In this document: piece by piece, positions 17,666 through 26,291 of the stretch
Layout of the letters: every line of letters begins with the position of its first letter
How positions within the stretch are numbered: position 1 is the first letter of the stretch
Assembly: GCF_001695575.1 (NCBI RefSeq)
Contig: NZ_LUAX01000001.1
Location: forward strand, 1,054,001 to 1,118,000
Origin: Vibrio europaeus
GTDB lineage: Bacteria; Pseudomonadota; Gammaproteobacteria; Enterobacterales; Vibrionaceae
Direction of reading: 5' to 3'
Length of the DNA stretch: 64,000 bases
Translations under genes and position numbers: made by a program
Notes under the pieces: generated by a model
Database searches by the model: none
What the model was told of the DNA's origin: nothing
What the model saw: only the letters and a program-made list of their open reading frames with translations

Positions 17666-19745
17666 CTATATTGCCCTATTCCTACTATCCTCACTTTGCT
17701 CTTTTGCCCAAGCAAATGAAGAACGTGTGCAGATTGGCGATCTTATCCAAGTTAACCTACCTGGGGAGTCATCGTTAAACAAAGGCTTCCAAGTTGATAA
17801 ACGTGGCCGAATTACACTACCTGAAGTTGGCGCTCTGTACGTCGCAGGTTATAGCGAAACTCAGCTAGAGCAATCGGTGAAGGATGCACTAGAAAAGGTG
17901 TATCGTGATCTCTCCTCTGCCTCAGTTTACATCGCTGAGCAGCAAATCCTTATCTCCGTGCAAGGCTATGTCAACTCGCCCGGAGAATATACCTTATCAA
18001 AAACCTCTGATATCCAAATGGCGATTCATGCTGCAGGTGGTCTTCGTGCTGGTGCCCAGTTAAACAACCTATTCATTAAACGCGGCAAAGATAAGATCAA
18101 ATTCAACTACAAAACCTTTCTAGACACGGGGGATGAAACCCTGCTCCCTGAACTAGAGTCACTCGATACCATCTTTATCCCGGCGTCACCGTTAGTGGGT
18201 AATATTGAACAGGAGTTTGACGCTAACAAACTGGCTAATGCAGGTGACAGCGCTGATGGTCGAACGGCAATTAAAGTGTTTGGTGAGGTTAACGCGCCGG
18301 GTTCATTCAGTTTCAAAGCAAACACGGATCTAGTTGATGTCATCATGCGTGCAGGTGGTGTAACTCGCTATGCATCTGTTGAACAAATCCGAGTCATTTC
18401 AGACAACACACCTAAGCTTTTTAACCTTAAAACCTACCTTGATAGTGGGGATGTATCGCTATTACCAACACTAACACCTGGCACAACTATCTTCGTTCCT
18501 AAGCAAGAAGAAGAGATCAAAGCAGGCGCCAATGTTGTTTACATCATGGGTGAAGTTGCTCATCCCGGTGCTTATGAAGGCAAGAAAAACGCATCGTTCA
18601 TGGATATTCTTGCCAATGCAGGTGGCCCTACGCGCTACGCAGAATCTCGTCAAATTCGTGTTATTAAAGCGGGCGGACAAGTGATCAAATTCGACTTAAC
18701 TGCTTTCACCGAAGGTTTAACTCGTAAAAGCCCACCAGCAATCGGCCCGGGTGATGCGATTTTCGTCCCTGAAAAAACCGATATGAATGAGAAATCATGG
18801 CTGAAGATCGCACCTAGCCGCGCTGTAAGTGTTATCGGTGAAGTAGTTCGCCCAGGTCGCGTCGAATGGTCAGATGAAATGGATCTAATGGACCTTCTCT
18901 CTCATGTTGGTGGCCCTACACTACGCGCTGACACCTCAAAAATCGAGGTCGTCACATCGGGTAACAAGTTACACATCTTTAATTTAGATGAATTCATTTT
19001 AAACGGCGCACTTAACAGCGAACTACCAAATATAACCGCTGGAGCGATCGTTCGCGTACACGATCTTCCACAAGATCCATCAGACAATAAGTCTCAATGG
19101 GTACGCCAAAGCTCAGACGCATCTATCTATGTATTTGGTCAAGTCAATGCTCCTGGTCGATACCGATTCACCAAAGATATGCACTTCCTCGATATCTTGT
19201 CAGCAGCCGATGGCCCAACCAAAGACGCCGACATCCACAACATCCGTATTACTCATCGCGATAAAACCTATTCAAAAGTGAGCAAGCTTAACCTTTCACT
19301 CTACTTTGAAACCGGAGATGAAAGCCTGCTGCCAAATGTAACTATGGGTGACACTATTTACATCCCGGAAAAAGACAAAATCTGGCTAGACCGCTCTAAG
19401 GAATCAACCGTACGTGTGTTAGGCGCGGTCAATAAGCCAGGGCGATATGTCTTTGACGATAACATGACTGTGCTCGACCTACTCGCAGAGGCTGGTGGTC
19501 CATCAGAGCGCGCCTATCTTGAGAAAATCTCGATTGTGAATATGTCTTGCTGTCAGGGACAAGCAAGAACATTTGACTTGGTTGATTTCAGTAGAACGGC
19601 AAACATCTACCAACTTCCAGTTCTGCGTGCTGGCGATACCATCTACGTACCGGATCGCAACGAAAGCTTCCTTGAAAAAGCGCGTGTTGGTCTTGAAGAC
19701 ATTTTGCGCTTGACGACAACCATCGTTCTAATAGGAGCACTGTAA
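17652..19745 (+). CDS. sypC: Outer-membrane polysaccharide export protein SypC with six SLBB repeats
   Basis: 697 aa from the ATG after the strong AAGGAGG. Signal peptide (ends SFAQA), a Poly_export/Wza-type domain (IGDLIQVNLPGES ... GRITLPEVGALYVAGYSETQLE), then about six SLBB repeats, each opening with a variant of V-x-G-x-V-N/R-x-PG and ending with GD-x-I-x-VP. A hydrophobic stretch closes the protein. It should form the outer-membrane channel for the Syp polysaccharide. The number of SLBB units is higher than in Wza (two to three). The stop overlaps the sypD start by 1 nt. Confidence 0.93.
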   Translation: MKWTNYIALFLLSSLCSFAQANEERVQIGDLIQVNLPGESSLNKGFQVDKRGRITLPEVGALYVAGYSETQLEQSVKDALEKVYRDLSSASVYIAEQQILISVQGYVNSPGEYTLSKTSDIQMAIHAAGGLRAGAQLNNLFIKRGKDKIKFNYKTFLDTGDETLLPELESLDTIFIPASPLVGNIEQEFDANKLANAGDSADGRTAIKVFGEVNAPGSFSFKANTDLVDVIMRAGGVTRYASVEQIRVISDNTPKLFNLKTYLDSGDVSLLPTLTPGTTIFVPKQEEEIKAGANVVYIMGEVAHPGAYEGKKNASFMDILANAGGPTRYAESRQIRVIKAGGQVIKFDLTAFTEGLTRKSPPAIGPGDAIFVPEKTDMNEKSWLKIAPSRAVSVIGEVVRPGRVEWSDEMDLMDLLSHVGGPTLRADTSKIEVVTSGNKLHIFNLDEFILNGALNSELPNITAGAIVRVHDLPQDPSDNKSQWVRQSSDASIYVFGQVNAPGRYRFTKDMHFLDILSAADGPTKDADIHNIRITHRDKTYSKVSKLNLSLYFETGDESLLPNVTMGDTIYIPEKDKIWLDRSKESTVRVLGAVNKPGRYVFDDNMTVLDLLAEAGGPSERAYLEKISIVNMSCCQGQARTFDLVDFSRTANIYQLPVLRAGDTIYVPDRNESFLEKARVGLEDILRLTTTIVLIGAL

Positions 19746-20440
19746 TGATTATTCCAGCGACACATACAGAAATAGAGCAGATCTATCTTGCTGCTGAGAT
19801 GAGCGAAAGTCGCTCATTGTGTATAACGGCATGTCAGTCAGGTGACGGCGTCACATCAGTCGTCGCCGCGCTTGCAGAAAGGTATCTACTTGCTGGTCAC
19901 AGAACTTTGATTGTCGATCTTAATACCTTTCATCCCGCTTTCGAATGTATAGATATTGCACCTAGCGATGACGACAACGTGGGCCTGCTTGTTGAACATG
20001 CCTCAACACATCAAATGTTTACCGGGTTAACGGTGCCGAAGAACCAATCTGCCCTGTTGGCATACAAAGATCCAGCGCAACTACAAAACGCCGTCACTCA
20101 ATGGCTAACGCAGTACGACCGCGTGATTTGCGATACGTCGCCATTGCTCCATATCAACAGAGGCAATATTCCTGCGCAAGTTGTCGCGAGTGCCTGTGAC
20201 CAGACAGCTCTCGTAATCATGGGCGGGAAGACTTCTTCAGGCCAGCTAGAGAAAGCAATGCAACTTATAAACAACCCATCGATATCACTACTTGGCTCAG
20301 TGCTAAATCTTAAACAGCAAGCAACGCTCGCACAAGAGATGGTTCGCGAATTGAACCGACTTAAGTTTGTTCCTAAGTCTTGGCGTGACAAGTGGGCAAG
20401 TAAGATCTTAACTAACGAGTTTCTGGCCCAGTCAGCATAG
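19745..20440 (+). CDS. sypD: BY-kinase-like/CpsD-like protein SypD, degenerate P-loop
   Basis: 231 aa with the MinD/CpsD fold: Walker A-like region CITACQSGDGVTSVVAALAE (residues 26-45) and Walker A' TLIVDLN (54-60), later VICDTSPLL. In the P-loop the lysine expected in GxGKS/T is replaced (GDGVTS), and there is no C-terminal tyrosine cluster. ATP binding and kinase activity are therefore doubtful; it may act as a structural partner of SypO. Coupled to sypC by a 1-nt overlap. Confidence 0.85.
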   Translation: MIIPATHTEIEQIYLAAEMSESRSLCITACQSGDGVTSVVAALAERYLLAGHRTLIVDLNTFHPAFECIDIAPSDDDNVGLLVEHASTHQMFTGLTVPKNQSALLAYKDPAQLQNAVTQWLTQYDRVICDTSPLLHINRGNIPAQVVASACDQTALVIMGGKTSSGQLEKAMQLINNPSISLLGSVLNLKQQATLAQEMVRELNRLKFVPKSWRDKWASKILTNEFLAQSA

Positions 20441-20448
20441 GAGTTACC

Positions 20449-21249
20449 ATGAGAACAACGATACTTGCTCTATCTACCCTCTTGCTATCAACGGCTACCT
20501 TAGCTGACACACTCACATTTGGTGTTGTCCCTCAGCAGTCAGCGAGTAGGCTTGCCAAGCAATGGGGACCGTTAGTAGACACTCTCAAAGAGCAAACTGG
20601 TTACGAAATCACTTTCAGTACAGCGCCAAATATTCCAGAGTTTGAGAAACGTTTGTCTGAAGGTCAATATGATCTAGCTTACATGAACCCTTATCACTAC
20701 ACCGTTTTTAGCCAGGTAAGTGGGTATAGAGCGATAGCAAAAGCCAAAGACAAGCGGATAAAAGGAATCATTGTGGCGAGAAGGTCGAATGACTATCAAT
20801 CGCTTGAAGATTTACAAGGTCAAACTCTTGCCTTTCCCTCCCCTGCAGCTTTTGCAGCTACTGTCCTAACTCAAAGTGACTTAAAAACTGCCGATGTTGA
20901 ATTCGAACCTGACTATGTCTCTTCACACGACTCAGTCTACCTCTCAGTAGCGAAAGGTTTCTATCCTGCAGGTGGCGGCGTGATGCGAACATTCAACACA
21001 TTGCCAGACGTCGTTAAGTCGCAGTTGGTGCCAATCTGGACAACCAAACCTTATACCCCACATGCTATCGCTTACCACCCAAGGCTGACAAATGATCAAG
21101 CAAATGCCATTCAGGCTGCATTAGTTTCGCTGCAAAATACGTCCAAAGGTGGACAGCAGCTCAAATCTCTAAACATAAAAGGGTTTGAAGAAGCTAGCGA
21201 TTCAGATTGGGATGACGTAAGAGCACTTAATATTAAGATACTTGAGTAA
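20449..21249 (+). CDS. PhnD-like periplasmic substrate-binding protein in the sypE position
   Basis: 266 aa. Cleavable signal peptide (ends TATLA) and a type 2 periplasmic binding fold of the phosphate/phosphite/phosphonate (PhnD) family: LTFGVVPQQSASRLAKQWGPLVDTL, YDLAYMNPYHY, LAFPSPAAFAA. No permease or ATPase gene accompanies it. It sits 8 nt after sypD and 12 nt before the sypF-like kinase, exactly where sypE stands in V. fischeri. The likely role is ligand sensing for SypF, by analogy with LuxP-LuxQ or TorT-TorS; a transport role is unlikely without partners. The ligand is unknown. Confidence 0.85.
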   Translation: MRTTILALSTLLLSTATLADTLTFGVVPQQSASRLAKQWGPLVDTLKEQTGYEITFSTAPNIPEFEKRLSEGQYDLAYMNPYHYTVFSQVSGYRAIAKAKDKRIKGIIVARRSNDYQSLEDLQGQTLAFPSPAAFAATVLTQSDLKTADVEFEPDYVSSHDSVYLSVAKGFYPAGGGVMRTFNTLPDVVKSQLVPIWTTKPYTPHAIAYHPRLTNDQANAIQAALVSLQNTSKGGQQLKSLNIKGFEEASDSDWDDVRALNIKILE

Positions 21250-21261
21250 CTGGAGGCAGTT

Positions 21262-23574
21262 ATGACATTGCGTTCGAAGACAATATTGGGTATTGCCGTT
21301 ATTGAGATAACTGTGCTCGTTATTCTGGTGTTGAGTGCAATGAGCTTTCTCTCTGATTCGAATGAGAAACAGCTCCTACAACGTGCTAACTCAAGCGCTG
21401 TCATGTTTTCTCATGCAGCAAAAGATGCCGTATTATCAACGGACATCGCAACATTAGAAGATCTTGTTCAAGAGTTTATGACTTTAGAGGATGTCGCTTA
21501 TGTGCGCGTACTGCGCAACGGCAAAGAGATGGCGTGTGCTGGTGATAAACAACTCCTTCAGCGCTCAATGCTTAGCGACAACTCTTTGAACGATGTAGAT
21601 GACGGTATTTTCGATCTGCGTACACCTATTGAAAGCAATGGCACAGTTTACGGCTACGTGGATATTGGTTTTGAGACCTACCCTATCAAGGCAATGTTGG
21701 ATGAAGCGCAAAAGGCAATCGTTAGTATTGCGACCATTGAAGTGGTATTAGTCGCTATTTTCTCCTTTATCCTCGGAACCTATCTGACACGCAACCTTTC
21801 GCGTTTAACTGCGGCCGCAAACAGAGTCGGTGAACATGGTCCCGGATTCCAACTTAACGAGCATTCAAAAGATGAACTTGGTGAAGTGACCAAAGCTTTC
21901 GATCAAATGTCAGCCAAACTGGAAAGAGACTATCAAGTCCTTACCGAAGCAAGAGAAGGTGCAGAACAAGCCAATGATTCTAAAAGTCGTTTCTTGGCTT
22001 CAATGTCCCACGAGATACGTACACCGATGAATGGTGTACTTGGGATTTTAAATATACTGGAGGAAACAAAACTCACCGATGAACAGAAAAAACTGGTTAA
22101 CACCGCGACCGAATCTGGACATTTCTTATTGTCAGTCATTAATGACATTCTTGATTTTACAAGAATGGAGTCTAATACACTGATTTTAGAGGATAAACCG
22201 TTCGATTTCCGTCACTGCGTTGAAAGTGTCGTGGACTCTTTCTCTCCCACCGCATCAAACCAAAACTTAATACTGCATTGTTATATTGAAGGGGCGGTGC
22301 CGAGTAAGGTGAGTGGTGACAAAAATCGAGTGAAGCAAATCCTGCTTAATTTAATTGGGAACGCAATCAAGTTTACCCATGAAGGCAGCGTCACAATTAA
22401 AGTCCGCTCCGAGGCTGTTACACAAAACAAAGCGAAAATCGTCTGTCAGATTCAAGACACTGGGATTGGAATTAGCAAAAGTGCGATCGAGTATCTGTTT
22501 GATGAATTTACTATGGTTGATCAAACATACTCTCGCAGTAAAGAAGGCTCTGGTCTTGGCCTAGCGATTTGCCGACGTTTGTGTAATCTGATGGATGGCG
22601 AAGTCAGCGTAGAAAGTGAGCCGGGTATCGGAAGTACGTTTACTTTTGATATTACGTTAGCGATCGCCGATGACTTAATTACTACGCCGGCTACACCGCC
22701 AAAACGTCAAGAGTTACTCCGTCCAGATGCCCGTATTCTTGTGGCTGAAGACAACAAAGCAAACCAACTCGTCATTCGCGAAATGTTTAAGCGCGTTGGT
22801 CTCTCAATCGATATTGCTGAAAATGGTAAACACGCCGTATCAATGGTGCAAGAGTATCAATATGACCTGATATTTATGGACATTTCCATGCCAGAAATGG
22901 ACGGTATGGAAGCTTGCCAAGCCATTCGACATCTTGAAGACGAGCATACCGCAGGATTACCAATTCTTGCGCTGACGGCTCATTCACTCGCCGGTGATAA
23001 AGAGAAGTTTCTCGCAGCGGGTATGGACGATTACTTGTCGAAACCACTCCGATTGTCACAACTAATTGAAAAAATTAATCTATTCTTAAATAACGATAGT
23101 GTTGAAGATGAAGCTCAAAGAATAGAGCCATCACGATTGAATGAGCAACATAATACATATAAAAAGAAACAACTGAACATAAGTAATCAACGTAAGGAAA
23201 CGACGGGTTTGGAACTGGTAGACGAACAAATTTTGCAACAAATGATCGAAGATACGAGCGCGGAAGTTATCCCTATCCTGATCGATCACTACGTTGAAGA
23301 ATCTGAGCAGCGCCTAGCGAAGATTTATCAGGCCATGGATGACAAAGACAAAGAGACGCTAGAGTTTGAAGCACACACATTGGGCAGTTCTTCACTCGCT
23401 CTGGGTAATCGCACATTGTCTAATCTCGCGAGAAAAATCGAACACATGTGTTTGGATGGTCAGCAGGAACAAGCATTCTCCTTTAAACAAGAGCTGGAAT
23501 ATCTCGCCCAACAATCTTTGCAAGCACTCGAAGAGCGTAAACAACAAGGGTTCAGCGAACCGACACAACTATAA
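21262..23574 (+). CDS. sypF: Hybrid sensor histidine kinase/phosphotransferase SypF
   Basis: 770 aa. Two membrane segments (about 9-28 and 155-176) flank a periplasmic loop of about 125 residues; then HAMP, HisKA with SMSHEIRTPMNG (His250), HATPase (NAIKFTHEG, DTGIGI, GSGLGLAI), a receiver with FMDISMPEMDG (Asp540) and a C-terminal Hpt with EAHTLGSSS (His705). His250 and His705 match the positions reported for V. fischeri SypF as I remember them. It should feed phosphate to SypG. Ribosome binding site GGAGGCAGTT. Adjacent to a PhnD-like binding protein, its probable periplasmic partner. Confidence 0.93.
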   Translation: MTLRSKTILGIAVIEITVLVILVLSAMSFLSDSNEKQLLQRANSSAVMFSHAAKDAVLSTDIATLEDLVQEFMTLEDVAYVRVLRNGKEMACAGDKQLLQRSMLSDNSLNDVDDGIFDLRTPIESNGTVYGYVDIGFETYPIKAMLDEAQKAIVSIATIEVVLVAIFSFILGTYLTRNLSRLTAAANRVGEHGPGFQLNEHSKDELGEVTKAFDQMSAKLERDYQVLTEAREGAEQANDSKSRFLASMSHEIRTPMNGVLGILNILEETKLTDEQKKLVNTATESGHFLLSVINDILDFTRMESNTLILEDKPFDFRHCVESVVDSFSPTASNQNLILHCYIEGAVPSKVSGDKNRVKQILLNLIGNAIKFTHEGSVTIKVRSEAVTQNKAKIVCQIQDTGIGISKSAIEYLFDEFTMVDQTYSRSKEGSGLGLAICRRLCNLMDGEVSVESEPGIGSTFTFDITLAIADDLITTPATPPKRQELLRPDARILVAEDNKANQLVIREMFKRVGLSIDIAENGKHAVSMVQEYQYDLIFMDISMPEMDGMEACQAIRHLEDEHTAGLPILALTAHSLAGDKEKFLAAGMDDYLSKPLRLSQLIEKINLFLNNDSVEDEAQRIEPSRLNEQHNTYKKKQLNISNQRKETTGLELVDEQILQQMIEDTSAEVIPILIDHYVEESEQRLAKIYQAMDDKDKETLEFEAHTLGSSSLALGNRTLSNLARKIEHMCLDGQQEQAFSFKQELEYLAQQSLQALEERKQQGFSEPTQL

Positions 23575-23596
23575 AGGCTTAAGATAGGACATCGTA

Positions 23597-25066
23597 ATGA
23601 AACCAAAAGTATTACTTATTGAAGACTCGACTTCGCTGGCGATTTTGTACAAACAGTATGTAAAAGATGAGCCTTATGACTTGTTTCACGTCGAGACAGG
23701 TAGAGAAGCTATCGCCTTTATAGAAAGAAACGTTCCGCAACTGGTGATTCTAGATCTCAAATTGCCCGACATGGATGGCGAACAGATACTCGATTGGATC
23801 AATGATAACCAAGTACCCACATCAGTTGTTATCGCCACTGCACATGGCTCTGTCGATCTCGCGGTTAACCTTGTTCAAAAAGGCGCAAAAGACTTCCTTG
23901 AAAAGCCAATCAATGCAGACCGTTTAAAAACATCCATCGCGCTGCACCTGCAACAAGCTAAGCTCGAACACCTTGTTGAAGATATTGAAAATAAGTTTGA
24001 TCGCAACCGCTTCCACGGTTTTATTGGCTCAAGCTTACCTATGCAAGGCGTCTATAAGATCATTGACTCAGTCGCGCCGACGACAGCCAGTGTGTTCATT
24101 GTTGGCGAAAGCGGTACTGGTAAAGAAGTTTGCGCCGAAGCGATTCACAAAGAAAGTAAACGCAAAGACAAGCCGTTTGTCGCCATCAACTGTGGCGCTA
24201 TTCCAAAAGACCTGATGGAAAGTGAAATATTTGGTCATGTCAAAGGCGCGTTTACTGGTGCGACTGCTGACAGAAAAGGCGCGGCATCGATGGCAAATGG
24301 CGGAACGCTGTTTTTAGATGAGCTTTGTGAAATGGAATTGGAAATGCAGAAGAAACTGTTAAGGTTCCTCCAAACTGGCACCTTCACTCCACTCGGCGCA
24401 AACAAAGAAATGAAGGTCGACGTCCGCATTATCTGTGCGACTAACCGTGATCCTTTGGTTGAAGTTGAAGAAGGACGATTCAGGGAAGATCTCTATTATC
24501 GTGTCCACGTCGTTCCACTTGATATGCCACCTCTTAGGGAGCGCGGTAATGACATTCTTACTTTGGCAACGCACTTCCTTAAACTTTACGCCAAGGAAGA
24601 CGGGAAAAAGTTCAACGCTATTCATCGCGATGCCGAATCGACATTAAAGCGTTACGCATGGCCCGGTAACGTTCGCCAACTGCAAAACATCGTGCGCAAT
24701 ATAGTCGTGTTAAACGACGATAGTCACCTACGTCTGGAGCATTTACCAGAACAGTTGACCGCTAGTCGCAAGCCAAAACCGACGACGACATCTAAACCAA
24801 CCCCTACATCGCAAAGCCCAGTAATGCAGGCTACGGAACACGAAGTAGCTGGTGAGGTAATGCAGTCTATCGTATCAGAATCTCCCATAGACAAACCCAA
24901 TACCATCAGACCAATGTGGCAGATAGAACGAGAAGCCATTCAGCAAGCCATCGACTATTGTGATGGTAACGTTCTAAACGCCGCCGTCTTACTAGAGTTA
25001 AGCCCATCAACGGTTTATCGCAAGAAACAAGCTTGGGAAGCAGAAGATGAGCAACAACTCGTCTAA
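23597..25066 (+). CDS. sypG: Sigma-54-dependent response regulator SypG
   Basis: 489 aa NtrC-type activator. Receiver with LVILDLKLPDMDG (Asp53), AAA+ domain with Walker A GESGTGKE, the sigma-54-contact loop GAFTGA, and a C-terminal Fis-type helix-turn-helix (CDGNVLNAAVLLELSPSTVYRKK). The linker is rich in Pro/Thr/Ser/Lys. It should bind the palindromes upstream of sypA, sypI, sypM and sypP and drive RpoN transcription. Its last 20 nt overlap sypH. Confidence 0.95.
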   Translation: MKPKVLLIEDSTSLAILYKQYVKDEPYDLFHVETGREAIAFIERNVPQLVILDLKLPDMDGEQILDWINDNQVPTSVVIATAHGSVDLAVNLVQKGAKDFLEKPINADRLKTSIALHLQQAKLEHLVEDIENKFDRNRFHGFIGSSLPMQGVYKIIDSVAPTTASVFIVGESGTGKEVCAEAIHKESKRKDKPFVAINCGAIPKDLMESEIFGHVKGAFTGATADRKGAASMANGGTLFLDELCEMELEMQKKLLRFLQTGTFTPLGANKEMKVDVRIICATNRDPLVEVEEGRFREDLYYRVHVVPLDMPPLRERGNDILTLATHFLKLYAKEDGKKFNAIHRDAESTLKRYAWPGNVRQLQNIVRNIVVLNDDSHLRLEHLPEQLTASRKPKPTTTSKPTPTSQSPVMQATEHEVAGEVMQSIVSESPIDKPNTIRPMWQIEREAIQQAIDYCDGNVLNAAVLLELSPSTVYRKKQAWEAEDEQQLV

Positions 25067-26075
25067 TGAAGTTTGGCTGGTTATTGATAGCTTAACTTTT
25101 GGTGGTATTGAAACTCATGTGCTTGAGCTTGCTAAAGGGCTCAAGCAGTTTCAAGTTCCAGTGACGGTACTATTTCTTTGCTCATACCCTCAAAGACAAC
25201 TACTTGAAGAAAAGCTTGAAGCCAATCGAATCCCTACTAAGCATCTAGACAGTGATGGGAATCACTACCTCAGCACTCTACTTCATCTTGTTCGAACACA
25301 TAAACCTGCCCTTTTACACGCCCATGGATACAAAGCGAGCATCACAACTAAGCTTATTCGTTTGTTAACGGGTGTACGACAGATTTCAACCTATCATGCG
25401 GGCGAGACTCCTTCAGGCAAGGTATGGTTGTATGACTTTATCGACCGTTTCACTTCGTTTGTTTCAAACCATTCGATTGCTGTTAGTGACAAAATTGCTC
25501 GTAAGCTCGTTTCTAGAACAGTGTGCTTTAATAACTTTATTGATACGCGAGAAACTCAACGTTCAAAAGGAAAGCAGATCGCTTTTGTAGGTCGACTCAG
25601 CCACGAAAAAGGTCCCGACAGATTTATTAAACTGGCAAAGGCGAACAGACAGCTCAAATTCGACTTCTATGGTTCAGGCGTTCTCGAAGATGAACTCAAA
25701 CAGCTTGCAACAGACAATGTTCATTTTCACGGCCACCAAAACAACATGAATGCCATTTGGCCCAGTGTTGGTGTTTTGGTCATTTGCTCTCGGTTCGAAG
25801 GCTTGCCAATGACGGCTTTAGAGTCGATGGCGCGTGGTATACCTGTTTTTTCCCTCAATGTCGGCAACATGCCCAGCTTGATTAATCATCAAACAAACGG
25901 TTATCTGGTCAATGACATGGATGAGCTAGGCTTAGCTTTAACCACTTTCCTTTCCCAAGATGAAAAGCATACAGCCCAATTAAAGCAACAGGCGGTCGAA
26001 ACCGTAGAGCAGAGCTACTCTCAATCAGCGGTCATTCCCCAGATACTTGAGCTGTACTTTTCTAATGCGTGTTGA
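25047..26075 (+). CDS. sypH: Family 4 glycosyltransferase SypH
   Basis: 342 aa GT-B transferase: N-terminal nucleotide-fold start LVIDSLTFGGIETHVLELAKG, C-terminal Glycos_transf_1 block with IAFVGRLSHEKGPDRFIKLAKA and the acceptor motif SRFEGLPMTALESMARGIPV (E-x7-E). No signal peptide; it works at the cytoplasmic face. The start overlaps sypG by 20 nt, with GGGAAG upstream. Last gene of the first sigma-54 unit; its stop codon lies inside a long hairpin. Confidence 0.9.
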   Translation: MSNNSSNEVWLVIDSLTFGGIETHVLELAKGLKQFQVPVTVLFLCSYPQRQLLEEKLEANRIPTKHLDSDGNHYLSTLLHLVRTHKPALLHAHGYKASITTKLIRLLTGVRQISTYHAGETPSGKVWLYDFIDRFTSFVSNHSIAVSDKIARKLVSRTVCFNNFIDTRETQRSKGKQIAFVGRLSHEKGPDRFIKLAKANRQLKFDFYGSGVLEDELKQLATDNVHFHGHQNNMNAIWPSVGVLVICSRFEGLPMTALESMARGIPVFSLNVGNMPSLINHQTNGYLVNDMDELGLALTTFLSQDEKHTAQLKQQAVETVEQSYSQSAVIPQILELYFSNAC

Positions 26076-26109
26076 CCTTTCGCGGTTAAATTTTGTTCGA
26101 AAGGTCAAC
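26071..26109 (+). other. Long inverted repeat overlapping the sypH stop codon
   Basis: Perfect 12-bp arms GTTGACCTTTCG / CGAAAGGTCAAC with a 15-nt loop. No T-run follows (CCCCCCTATT instead), so this is not a classic terminator. It may slow read-through from sypH to sypI or protect the 3' end of the sypA-H message. Confidence 0.6.
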
Positions 26110-26131
26110 ACCCCCCTATTGTTCAATCTGA

Positions 26132-26146
26132 TTGTCAAATTGAGAA
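26132..26146 (+). promoter_or_regulatory. SypG-type enhancer site upstream of sypI
   Basis: TTGTCAAATTGAGAA, two half-sites with 3-nt spacing as at sypA, 70 bp upstream of the -24 element. Confidence 0.7.
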
Positions 26147-26215
26147 ACAGCCTACCGTTTATTTTGGCGGAAAATATTACTCCATAAAAACAGCAACTTA
26201 CATTAACTTCTTTAT

Positions 26216-26231
26216 TGGCACTCCATTTGCG
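26216..26231 (+). promoter_or_regulatory. Sigma-54 promoter of sypI
   Basis: TGGCACT-N4-TTGCG, close match to the -24/-12 consensus, 60 bp upstream of the sypI start. Confidence 0.85.
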
Positions 26232-26291
26232 TTATCTAACTCAATAAACCTATTAATCCGTTTTTTGAGAAAGTTACGTAAGGGGTCAGCC

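Noticed and set aside
20449..21249. PhnD-like gene as part of a phosphonate transporter
   Set aside because: No PhnC or PhnE genes are near; it lies inside the syp operon.
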